DNA of 64,000 nt from Fidelibacterota bacterium (GTDB lineage Bacteria > Pseudomonadota > Alphaproteobacteria > Rhodospirillales > Rhodospirillaceae), in the NCBI GenBank assembly GCA_947475895.1, contig CANJMF010000001.1, forward strand, positions 372,001 to 436,000. Reading direction: 5' to 3'. Each line of letters begins with the position of its first letter. Positions within the stretch are counted from its first letter, which is position 1. Below the pieces are notes generated by a model. That model was not told the origin of the DNA, made no database searches, and saw only the letters and a list, made by a program, of their open reading frames with translations. Of this stretch, positions 8,063 to 16,920 are shown in pieces. A program made the position numbers and the translations under genes.

Positions 8063-9844
8063 ATGCAAAAGTGCCATTTCAGTCGTGCGTTATGGTTATC
8101 CGCGGTTTCAGCGCTATTGGTGTTTGCACCCGTGCGCATTCCGCTTGAGGGCGATCCGCCTCAATCCGATGTCGCAGAGTTATTCGACCCCCGGTTAATT
8201 GCTCAAAGATTGTGTGGCGGAGAACGCCAGTGGTCGGGCATAGCGCAGGCGATGGCATCGCCCCAACCGAACATAAATGCGCGCAGTCCTCGTCTGACAG
8301 GTCTCGGCGATTACACTTACAAAATCACGACGGCATCATTGGATGCGCAAGCGTTTTTTGATCAGGGCCTGCGCCTCATCTATGCTTTCAATCCAGGGGA
8401 AGCGGCGGCCTCGTTTCGCAGCGCGAGTGATAAAGATCCCACCTGCGCCATGTGTTGCTGGGGCGAAGCGCTGGGCCTCGGCGGAAATTTGAATGGCGGT
8501 ATGAATCAAGACAACATGCCTGCGGCGTTGGCGGCGGTAAAAAAGGCGCAAGAGAACGCGCCACACGTCACGCCTCACGAGCAAGCGTTGATCGGCGCAC
8601 TTGCTGAGCGGTATTCGGCCGACAAGACGATAAAGCCACAAGACCTCGATCTCGCCTATGCCGACGCCATGGCAAAGGTGTACGCCACATATAGCGACGA
8701 TCCCGATATTGCCGATCTTTCCGCTGATGCGGCGATGCAGGTCCGCAGTGATCCTTGGGGGAATTGGTGGGATCGCACCCGTACGCATCCCACCGGCTAT
8801 TTAGCGCGAGCAATCACGGCGCTGGAAAAAGTGCTGGCGCGTTATCCCGATCATCCGGGCGCCATCCATTTATATATTCACGCCATGGATGGTTCATTGT
8901 GGCCCGAACGCGCTGAACCCTATGCCGATAAGCTCTCCAAGTTGATGCCGGGCGCGGGTCATATGGTGCATATGCCCGCGCATATTTATTTCAACATCGG
9001 CCGATATACAGATTCGCTTGCAACCAATGTTGCTGCGATCAAAGTCGATGAGGCCTATTTGACGGCCGATGCGGCGGCGACAAATGTTTATCGTTACGGA
9101 CTTTATGCGCACAACGTTCAGTTCGCCTTAGCGTCAGCGGATATGGCCGGCGATACTGACTCGGCTTTTGCGATGGTTGAAAAGATAAAGGCGTTTGTTA
9201 CGCAAAGCGGCGCGTCGCAACAGCGGGATGGTATCTCCGCTGTCGCTATTTACCCTGTCGTTGCGTTCGGATCGCCGGATGAAATGTTAGCGCTGCCGGA
9301 ACCTGCCGCAGACCTTCCTTATGCTCAAGGGATCTGGCACTACGCGCGTGGTACGGCTTATGCCTATAAAGGCGACTTTCGCCGTGCTGTGAAGGAAGCC
9401 GACGCCATTGCTAAAGCGCGGTCGGACCGCAACGCAAAAGCATTTGGAAAGCGGTTTGGATTTACATCCAAGCTGCTCGGCATCGCCGAACACGTCGTGC
9501 GCGCGCGCGTGGCGGCGGCGCAAGGAAAGTGGTCTGACGCTGCCGATTCCCTTCAAAAGGCAGCCACATTCCAGGATGAAGTCGCTTTTGCGCGCGATCC
9601 GCCGCCTTGGGATTTCCCCGTTCGGCAAGCTTGGGGCGTTGCGTCATGGCGTGCAGGAAAGACCGCTCAGGCGGAAGAACTGCTCCGCCAAGCGCTCCTG
9701 GAAGCGCCTAACAGCGGCTACGCGCTTTACGCGTTGCAGGAAATCTCGCGCACGGCGGGTGACGAAACTGCTGTGGCCGAGTACAGTAAACTCCTCAAGA
9801 AAGCCTGGGCTGGTAAAACACCGCCGGAGCTTGATCGCCTCTGA
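8063..9844 (+). CDS. Secreted tetratricopeptide-repeat protein, unknown function
   Basis: 593 residues. The N-terminus MQKCHFSRALWLSAVSALLVFAP reads as a signal peptide or anchor. The rest is helical TPR-like sequence: FFDQGLRLIYAFNPGEAAASF, CAMCCWGEALGLGG, and a conserved block HLYIHAMDGSLWPERAEPYA followed by MPGAGHMVHMPAHIYFNIGR. That block is shared by a widespread family of large periplasmic TPR proteins whose role I do not know. The Cys/His-rich CAMCCWGEA and HMVHMPAHIY blocks could bind a metal or cofactor, but that is speculation. It starts 56 bases after the MsbA-like gene and is followed after 20 bases by the TPR-GT41 gene, so the three could be co-transcribed. Confidence 0.75.
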   Translation: MQKCHFSRALWLSAVSALLVFAPVRIPLEGDPPQSDVAELFDPRLIAQRLCGGERQWSGIAQAMASPQPNINARSPRLTGLGDYTYKITTASLDAQAFFDQGLRLIYAFNPGEAAASFRSASDKDPTCAMCCWGEALGLGGNLNGGMNQDNMPAALAAVKKAQENAPHVTPHEQALIGALAERYSADKTIKPQDLDLAYADAMAKVYATYSDDPDIADLSADAAMQVRSDPWGNWWDRTRTHPTGYLARAITALEKVLARYPDHPGAIHLYIHAMDGSLWPERAEPYADKLSKLMPGAGHMVHMPAHIYFNIGRYTDSLATNVAAIKVDEAYLTADAAATNVYRYGLYAHNVQFALASADMAGDTDSAFAMVEKIKAFVTQSGASQQRDGISAVAIYPVVAFGSPDEMLALPEPAADLPYAQGIWHYARGTAYAYKGDFRRAVKEADAIAKARSDRNAKAFGKRFGFTSKLLGIAEHVVRARVAAAQGKWSDAADSLQKAATFQDEVAFARDPPPWDFPVRQAWGVASWRAGKTAQAEELLRQALLEAPNSGYALYALQEISRTAGDETAVAEYSKLLKKAWAGKTPPELDRL

Positions 9845-9864
9845 TAAGGGTTACAGGCTAAAAC

Positions 9865-11910
9865 GTGGGTATTGATCAAGCGATTGCGCGCTATGAAAAA
9901 GGCGAGCGCAGCGAAGCCAAATCGCAAGCCGAAGCATTAATTGCGGCATCGCCGAACAACGGCGATGCATTGAACCTTCTGGCCGTGATCGCGCAGGATG
10001 AGGGCCGTCACGCGGAGGCTGAAAAATTCGCGCGCGCGGCCGTATCAGCGGCTCCGGCCAATGCCATTTACCTGAACACACTCGGCAACGGCTTGATGAG
10101 CCAGGGACGCAGCGATGAGGCCGCCGATGCCTTATTGAGCGCCCATAACGCAGCACCCACTCAAGCCGACATTCTCTTCAACCTCGCCAATGCTCAACGC
10201 CAGGCCGGCCGGTTGGAAGACGCCATGGAAAACTACCGTCAGGTCGCAGGCCTGCGGCCGGGGCATATTGGCGCTTACAACAATCTAGCACTCATGATGA
10301 AGGCGCTCGGCGACCCCGAGAGTGCGGCGACGGTGTTGATCGAGGCCGTCGCTCATGCACCCAAGGCCGGCGAGTTGCGATTCAATTTGGGAAACGCCTT
10401 TCATGCCGTTGGACGATTGGCCGCGGCCGAAGGGGCCTATCGCAAAGCCATTGAACTGATGCCCACCCACGCGGAAGCTTACGCCAACCTCGGCACGGTT
10501 CTCGCGGAATTCGGCGCAAAAAAAGAGGCGGAAGTCGCGTTTCGCAAAGCGATCGCGCTTAGCCCAAATCTAGCCCCGGCGTATGTAGGCCTCGCGGATC
10601 TCGCCGATGACGGCACCATGGATGCAGTCGCGCATCGGCGCGCCGTGCTGGCGCTAAAGCCTGACTTGGCCGCGATCCGCTCTAGCTTGCTGATGTGTCT
10701 GCATTACACACCCGAACCCACGCGCGCGGAGCTGTTCGAGGAACACAAGGCGTTCGGCGCGCTTTACGATCAAACGAAACATGCGGCTTTTCGCGCGGAT
10801 CACGATATGGATCCCGACAAGAAGCTTCGTATTGGCGTGGTCTCCGGTGATTTTCGGTTTCATGCCATGTTGTTCTTCGCGTTGCCGGTTTTTGAGGCGC
10901 GCGATAAGGATATGTTCGAGCTTTATTGTTACGCGACAAACACCAAAACCGACGAATATACGGCGGAGTTTCGTAAGACAGCCGATCAATGGCGGGATGT
11001 GCGCGCATTGTCGCCAAGTGATCTCACGCATCTCGTCGTGCGAGACCAAATCGATATTCTGATCGATCTATCGGGCCATGCACCTCACAATCGTTTGCTG
11101 ACATTCGCTGCCAAGCCCGCACCTTTGCAGGTTGCTTGGGGTGATTACGTGGATACGCGCGGTCTTGCGGCGATCGATGTTCTACTGGGCGACGCCGTCC
11201 ACACCCCGGCTGAGGACGACCGTTACTATACCGAACGGGTCGAACGGTTTGCGCCGGACTATATTTGCTACAGGCCGCCAATCTATGCGCCACCTGTTAT
11301 GCCGGGACCCGCGACAACAAAAAAATACGTCACCTTTGGTACATTCAACGAGGTAACGAAAATTGGGCCCGCCGCGGTTCGGCAATGGGCAAGCGTATTG
11401 AAAGCGGTTCCCACCGCGAAATTTCTGTTGAACAGTCATCTCCTGGCCGACGGCGCGCGTCAGGGACGAATCGTTAGTCTCTTCATGGATGCGGGCATCG
11501 CACCGGAGCGACTTATTTTCCACACCGGCGGTGAACACCGTGCCTTTCTCGCACAATATGCCGAGGTCGATATCATCCTCGATACGACACCCTACTCCGG
11601 CGGGCTCACGACGTGCGAAGCGCTGCTGATGGGCGTGCCGGTCCTCACTTTGCCAGGGGATCGCTTCTGCGGTCGACACGCCGCCGCACATCTCATGAAC
11701 GGCGGTTTCCCCGAAGGTGTGGCTTTATCCGATCAAGACCTCATCGACAAAGCGCAGGCTTTAGCAGTCGCCCTGCCGGCGCGGGTGCAGATACGTAACC
11801 GCTTCCTGGCATCCACGGTCTGCGGTGTGACGCGTTTCTCCACAGCGTTTTATGGCGCGCTGCGGGCCGAATGGCGCGCGATGGCTAAACGCCCGCCGTC
11901 AAAGCGCTGA
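9865..11910 (+). CDS. TPR-GT41 protein, O-GlcNAc-transferase (SPINDLY)-like glycosyltransferase
   Basis: 681 residues, starting at GTG 9865. Residues 1 to ~290 are about eight TPR units (for example NLGTVLAEFGAKKEAEVAFR). From about 310 comes the GT41 catalytic domain: RIGVVSGDFRFHAMLFFALP with the conserved His at about 333, FELYCYATNTKTDEYTAEF, the PLQVAWGDYVDTRG region, YVTFGTFNEVTKIGP, ILDTTPYSGGLTTCEALLMGVPVLTLPG and RHAAAHLMNGG. These enzymes put a sugar on Ser/Thr of cytosolic proteins using a nucleotide sugar; the same architecture occurs in the Caulobacter flagellin glycosyltransferase FlmG. No flagellin gene is nearby, so the target is unknown. The 3' end overlaps the convergent glutamate dehydrogenase gene by 26 bases. 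Confidence 0.85.
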   Translation: MGIDQAIARYEKGERSEAKSQAEALIAASPNNGDALNLLAVIAQDEGRHAEAEKFARAAVSAAPANAIYLNTLGNGLMSQGRSDEAADALLSAHNAAPTQADILFNLANAQRQAGRLEDAMENYRQVAGLRPGHIGAYNNLALMMKALGDPESAATVLIEAVAHAPKAGELRFNLGNAFHAVGRLAAAEGAYRKAIELMPTHAEAYANLGTVLAEFGAKKEAEVAFRKAIALSPNLAPAYVGLADLADDGTMDAVAHRRAVLALKPDLAAIRSSLLMCLHYTPEPTRAELFEEHKAFGALYDQTKHAAFRADHDMDPDKKLRIGVVSGDFRFHAMLFFALPVFEARDKDMFELYCYATNTKTDEYTAEFRKTADQWRDVRALSPSDLTHLVVRDQIDILIDLSGHAPHNRLLTFAAKPAPLQVAWGDYVDTRGLAAIDVLLGDAVHTPAEDDRYYTERVERFAPDYICYRPPIYAPPVMPGPATTKKYVTFGTFNEVTKIGPAAVRQWASVLKAVPTAKFLLNSHLLADGARQGRIVSLFMDAGIAPERLIFHTGGEHRAFLAQYAEVDIILDTTPYSGGLTTCEALLMGVPVLTLPGDRFCGRHAAAHLMNGGFPEGVALSDQDLIDKAQALAVALPARVQIRNRFLASTVCGVTRFSTAFYGALRAEWRAMAKRPPSKR

Positions 11911-14900
11911 GTTGGCGGTTGGCGACCGTCAGCATTGATAAGCTGAGGGAATCGGCGCTTTTTACTTCGGCAAACACCTGATCATAGCGATCGATCCGCG
12001 CCTCGTGGGCTTCGATCCAGGCGTCGAGCGCCTTTTCGCCCACAAGCTTCTTTGCCGCTCCCGCCTCCAGAACACGCTGCGTGATTGCTGTCTGGTGCGA
12101 AAACAATTCCTCAATCGCGGCCGAAACGGCCAAGCGATCCCAATGGCTAACTCTCGCAAAGCCCTCGGTGCGCGCACGCAAGGCGCCTAGTCCGAAACGC
12201 TCGCCCACGAGGAAATAAAGCTTCGCGACAACGGGTACCGTTTGCTTCGTCGAAATGGCGATTAAGGAAATATCGTTGGCGGCAGCCAAACGGTAAATGC
12301 TCGCAACGGTATTGGCGAGCTGTTCCGGCACACCTTTGGCTTGATAACCATCTGCCTGGCGTTTGACGTAACCGATAACTTCATCTGTGCATAGCTTGGG
12401 CCAAGTCTTGCGAATCGTATCGACGGCAGGTTGTAGTTCCTTGATCGTCGCAGCTATATCCATCGGCGCTGGAATATGGCGCAGCATCCACAGCACGCTG
12501 CGGCCAATCATGCGCACGACTTCGTACAGCATCTCCATTTGGACTTGTGCGGGCACTTTGTTGTCCAGGGCTTCGATATCATTCCAAATGTCGCGCAGAT
12601 TGTAAGCCGAACGCGTAACCGTATAAGCCCGTGCGACGTCGACTGCGTTCATACCCGTTTGTTCCATCAACGTCGTAAGGAACGACGGGCCGACACGATT
12701 GATAAAGCTGTTGGTGATAACGGTCGCAATAATTTCGCGGCGCAATTTGTGTTTTTCTATAGCGGGCGCGTATTTCTTTTGAAGCGCCGTGGGAAAATAG
12801 GCGTGGAGGTCGTCCTCCGCCATGGGATCGTCGGGTAAATCGCTGAGGATCAATTTGTCGTAAAGCCACATTTTTCCGTATGACAAAAAAACCGACAGTT
12901 CGGGCCGTGATAGCCCTTGATTGTCTTTTGCGCGATCTTGAAGCTCTTCATCCGTCGGTAAGAATTCGATTTCGCGATTGAGGAGACCTTCTCGCTCCAA
13001 CACCTTCATCATGCGCACTTGCGCGTCCAGCAATTGCGGCGCGCGCTGCTCCAACATACTGATGGTTTGTGTTTGCTGATAGTTATCGCGCAAGACCAGG
13101 TGCGCCACGTCGTCTGTCATCTCGATCAGCAACTTATTGCGCGCAGCCAGAGTCAATCTTCCCGCGTTTACCTGCGCGTTCAGTAGAATCTTGATATTAA
13201 CCTCATGGTCGGAGCAATCGACCCCGGCAGAGTTGTCGATGGCGTCAGTATTTAAACGAACACCAGTCCGGGCCGCTTCGATGCGCCCCCGCTGCGTCAT
13301 GCCGAGATTAGCTCCTTCGCCAACCACCTTCGCGCGCACCTGATTGCCATTCACGCGTATGGCGTCGTTAGCGCGATCCGCAGCATCGGCATGGCTTTCA
13401 TCAGTGCTTTTTACGTATGAGCCGATGCCGCCAAAAAATAGAAGGTCGACATTGGTTTTTAAAATCGCATTCATGATATCGGCAGGCGCGGCTTCTGCTT
13501 TATTCAACTCAAGAAGCGCTTTCATCTCAGCGGACATTTTAATGGTCTTGGCGCTACGCGGGAAAACACCGCCGCCTCTTGAGATCAGCTTCGCGTCGTA
13601 GTCGATCCATGAAGAGCGCGGCAATTTGAAGAGGCGTTCGCGCTCGGCGAAACTCGCAGCCGCGTCAGGGCTCGGGTCGATAAAGATGTGCATATGGTTG
13701 AAGGCCGCCAATAACCGGGTGTGCTTGGACATCAACATGCCGTTGCCAAAAACGTCTCCCGACATGTCACCGACGCCGACACAGGTAAAATCATGCTCCT
13801 GTATATTCGTGCCCGTTTCGCGGAAATGGCGCTTGACCGATTCCCAAGCGCCCCGCGCCGTAATGCCCATCACTTTGTGATCGTAACCGGCGCTACCGCC
13901 TGAGGCATAAGCATCGCCAAGCCAAAATCCATATTCTGCCGACACACTATTCGCGATGTCGGAGAAGGTGGCCGTACCCTTATCGGCCGCCACGACGAGA
14001 TAAGGATCGTCGCCGTCTTTGCGCACGACGTCGACGGGTGGCACGATCTTGTCGTTGACGACATTATCGGTGATATCGAGCAGGCCGCGCTGCAGTGTTT
14101 TGTAGCATTCGATACCTTCCGCCTGAAACGCTTCGCGGTTGCCGGGTGGCGGCGAATTCTTCACCACAAAGCCGCCTTTTGAGCCGGTTGGCACGATCAC
14201 GGCGTTCTTCACCATTTGTGCTTTTACGAGGCCAAGAATTTCCGAGCGAAAATCTTCTCGCCGATCCGACCAACGAATGCCGCCGCGCGCGACTTTCCCA
14301 CCGCGCAAGTGAATCGCTTCCACACGCGGTGAGTAAACAAATACCTCGACCATGGGCCGCGGCAAGGGCAAGTCCTCGATCTTGCGGCTGTTGAGCTTGA
14401 TCGAAACGTAAGGCTTGTGCGCGCCGTCGGGCGATTTTTGGAAATAGTTTGTTCGGAGGGTGCACTCCAACAAATTCACATGGCGACGTAGAATCCGGTC
14501 TTCGTCTGCGTTCGTGACGGCCTCCAACGCACTGACAACCTCAGCGGCCAAGGCCGCGGTTCTAGCACCGGCGGCATTGCTTTTCGTGCCCTTGTTCAAG
14601 GCGGGATCGAAGGTCGTGAGAAAAATGTCTACGAGCAGCCGCGCGATAGCGGGGTGAGCCGCAAAGGCATTTTCAATATAGGCCTGTGAGAAAGGGAAGG
14701 CGGCCTGACGCAGGAATTTAGCGTAAGTACGCAAGATCACGACTTTGCGCCAACTTAAGTCGGCGAGGGCGACGAGCTTATTAAAGCCGTCGCTTTCCAT
14801 TTCGCCACTCCAAACGCGGCGGAACGCTTCCTCTATTTCACTTCGAGCGGCAAAGATATCGATGGGCGCAGCGGTCGAAACGGCCACATCGAAGTCATGT

Positions 14901-16771
14901 AGCCATATAGGCCCGCCCATACTTGTACTGCCCAGGGGCGCGATCTGAAACGGCTCCTCGCCAATGACTTTGAAGCCCATATGCTCAAGCACAGGCATGA
15001 CATCCGACAAGGGCAGCGGAGAGCCGACGTTATAAATCTTAATATGCATGGTGCCACCGGTAGCGCCCGGCGGCTGATAGACGTGAATGCCCACCGTTTT
15101 GTGCTCAAGGCCGGAGAGAATGTGGTCGACGTCGCCAATAGCGATGTCAGCGTCAAATCGCTCGCGATAGGCGGTCGGGAAGGCATGGGCAAATATCTCG
15201 AAAAGGTGCGCTCCCTCGCGTTCGCCTTTTGCTGCAACCAACGCGGTGCGAAGATCGTCCGCCCATCCTCGCGCGACTTTAACAATGCGCGCCTCGACGT
15301 CTTTGACGTCTACTTTGGGTACGCGGCCCGGCTTAGTCGCGATGATGTAGTGAATGCGCGCAAGTGGACTATCGGATACCTGAGTGTAGAACGATGATAA
15401 GCGGCCATCGAAGGCTTTGACCAAAATATCGCCTACCGTGATGCGAAGCGCCGTATCAAAACGATCGCGGGGGATATAGACGAGAACGGATACAAAGCGT
15501 TCGAATTGGTCTGGGCGCATGAAGACGGCCGTGCGCGGACGTTGCTGCAAATGAAGGACGCCCAGTGCCGTCTTCATCAACTGACTGTCCGACGTTTCGA
15601 ACAACTCGTCTCGCGGCAGGTTTTCCATGACGTTCTGGAAAACCTTGTCGTCGTGACTGTGCTTGGGAAATCCGACACGTTCTCGGATGCGCTCAAGTTT
15701 GTTGCGTAAAACAGGGACGAAATTGGGGCTGTTTGTATAGACGTCGGCCGTAAAGAGTCCGACGAACATGTGCATCCCCACCAGCGCACCAGCCTCGTTG
15801 AGAATCTTAACGGCCACAACGTCATAGTGCGACCGCCGCTGCACGGTGGAGCGCTGATTCGCCTTTAAAATGAGCAGTATATTGCGGCTATCAAGAAAAT
15901 CAGCGAACTGGGCAGGTACAGGCGCGCCGTCGGAAACACCCTCGAAAATCATTAGCCGCGCCTTAGTCAAAACGCCGAGGCTCTTCTCCTGCTGAATGCG
16001 GAATTTCCGCGCATTACCCTTGCCTTCAAGCCCGAACCGGCGGTAGCCGATAAAAGTAAAATGATCGTCGTGCAGCCACTGCAGGAAGCTTAAAACCTCC
16101 TTCGACCGCGCTGGCTTCACGCCGGGGAGAATGTCGTCAAAATCGGCTCCGATGCGCAGCGTTCCCGCCCGCATGGCGAACCAATCACGCACGGCCAAAC
16201 GAACGTCGGTCAGCACCGCCATGAGATTATCACGCACGCGCTCGATTTGCGCTTCGTCGGTCTCTCGTGCGATTTCAACACGGATCAACGATTCCGTCGC
16301 ACCCGCCCCGCCGTCACCGTCGCTGAGGCGGGGGCGATTATGCAGTTCAATCAAGTTCCCGGCGTCATCGCGCTCGACAGATAAGACGGGGTGAATGACC
16401 AAACGCGCCGAGGTCTCCATGCGCTCGAGCTCACATGTGACCGAGCTGACCAGAAAGGGCATGTCGTCGTTGATAATGACGATGGCGGTCCGGTCGGTGC
16501 CGTCGGCGTTGACGACAACAATTTTCGGCGTACCCGGCTTGCGTTTCTGCAAGGCCTCCCATGCTTCCCCCGCCGCGGCATAAAGCGCCTCCGGCGTGCG
16601 GGCCTTTAAATCGTCGGGCGGGCTGCCGCGGTAAAACTGCGCGATGAAGCGTATGAAATCATCAGTCTTCTTTGCCGCCTTCTTACCGGATCTCTTTCGA
16701 GTGAAATTGACGGCCGCAGCAATGACCTGATTGATGTCGCCATCCGGCGACGAATCCATCGGCATGTCCAT
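11885..16771 (-). CDS. NAD-specific glutamate dehydrogenase, large (~180 kDa) class
   Basis: About 1628 residues, normal for the L-GDH180 class. It converts glutamate plus NAD to 2-oxoglutarate, ammonium and NADH in the cytosol, mainly for amino-acid catabolism. The N-terminal ~700 residues are the ACT-like regulatory region (DFTFIGYRRFGLEG in its centre). The catalytic core has VARGGIRWSDRREDFRSEILG, IVPTGSKGGFVVKN, GVGDMSGDVFGNGML, and VGEGANLGMTQRGRIE followed by DNSAGVDCSDHEVNIKILL. An upstream in-frame extension to 16912 exists, but the ATG at 16769-16771 has a clear GAGAGG Shine-Dalgarno about six bases before it and gives the family N-terminus. Monocistronic, convergent with the GT41 gene and downstream of the RND operon. 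Confidence 0.95.
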   Translation of the reverse strand: MDMPMDSSPDGDINQVIAAAVNFTRKRSGKKAAKKTDDFIRFIAQFYRGSPPDDLKARTPEALYAAAGEAWEALQKRKPGTPKIVVVNADGTDRTAIVIINDDMPFLVSSVTCELERMETSARLVIHPVLSVERDDAGNLIELHNRPRLSDGDGGAGATESLIRVEIARETDEAQIERVRDNLMAVLTDVRLAVRDWFAMRAGTLRIGADFDDILPGVKPARSKEVLSFLQWLHDDHFTFIGYRRFGLEGKGNARKFRIQQEKSLGVLTKARLMIFEGVSDGAPVPAQFADFLDSRNILLILKANQRSTVQRRSHYDVVAVKILNEAGALVGMHMFVGLFTADVYTNSPNFVPVLRNKLERIRERVGFPKHSHDDKVFQNVMENLPRDELFETSDSQLMKTALGVLHLQQRPRTAVFMRPDQFERFVSVLVYIPRDRFDTALRITVGDILVKAFDGRLSSFYTQVSDSPLARIHYIIATKPGRVPKVDVKDVEARIVKVARGWADDLRTALVAAKGEREGAHLFEIFAHAFPTAYRERFDADIAIGDVDHILSGLEHKTVGIHVYQPPGATGGTMHIKIYNVGSPLPLSDVMPVLEHMGFKVIGEEPFQIAPLGSTSMGGPIWLHDFDVAVSTAAPIDIFAARSEIEEAFRRVWSGEMESDGFNKLVALADLSWRKVVILRTYAKFLRQAAFPFSQAYIENAFAAHPAIARLLVDIFLTTFDPALNKGTKSNAAGARTAALAAEVVSALEAVTNADEDRILRRHVNLLECTLRTNYFQKSPDGAHKPYVSIKLNSRKIEDLPLPRPMVEVFVYSPRVEAIHLRGGKVARGGIRWSDRREDFRSEILGLVKAQMVKNAVIVPTGSKGGFVVKNSPPPGNREAFQAEGIECYKTLQRGLLDITDNVVNDKIVPPVDVVRKDGDDPYLVVAADKGTATFSDIANSVSAEYGFWLGDAYASGGSAGYDHKVMGITARGAWESVKRHFRETGTNIQEHDFTCVGVGDMSGDVFGNGMLMSKHTRLLAAFNHMHIFIDPSPDAAASFAERERLFKLPRSSWIDYDAKLISRGGGVFPRSAKTIKMSAEMKALLELNKAEAAPADIMNAILKTNVDLLFFGGIGSYVKSTDESHADAADRANDAIRVNGNQVRAKVVGEGANLGMTQRGRIEAARTGVRLNTDAIDNSAGVDCSDHEVNIKILLNAQVNAGRLTLAARNKLLIEMTDDVAHLVLRDNYQQTQTISMLEQRAPQLLDAQVRMMKVLEREGLLNREIEFLPTDEELQDRAKDNQGLSRPELSVFLSYGKMWLYDKLILSDLPDDPMAEDDLHAYFPTALQKKYAPAIEKHKLRREIIATVITNSFINRVGPSFLTTLMEQTGMNAVDVARAYTVTRSAYNLRDIWNDIEALDNKVPAQVQMEMLYEVVRMIGRSVLWMLRHIPAPMDIAATIKELQPAVDTIRKTWPKLCTDEVIGYVKRQADGYQAKGVPEQLANTVASIYRLAAANDISLIAISTKQTVPVVAKLYFLVGERFGLGALRARTEGFARVSHWDRLAVSAAIEELFSHQTAITQRVLEAGAAKKLVGEKALDAWIEAHEARIDRYDQVFAEVKSADSLSLSMLTVANRQLSALTAGV

Positions 16772-16920
16772 GCGTTCCTCTCGGGTGCGCGCAGTTATGT
16801 AACTGCGGGGCAGATAATGATTAAAAGCTAGCACACCCGATTGTGCAGAACACATCTCTCGGGGATGTTCTCCGGGATTTAACTCGCGAGAAACGTTACG
16901 GTTCCACGACAACCAAAAGG

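Noticed and set aside
16772..16912. N-terminal extension of glutamate dehydrogenase (47 residues)
   Set aside because: The extension lacks family resemblance, and a strong Shine-Dalgarno precedes the inner ATG at 16771.
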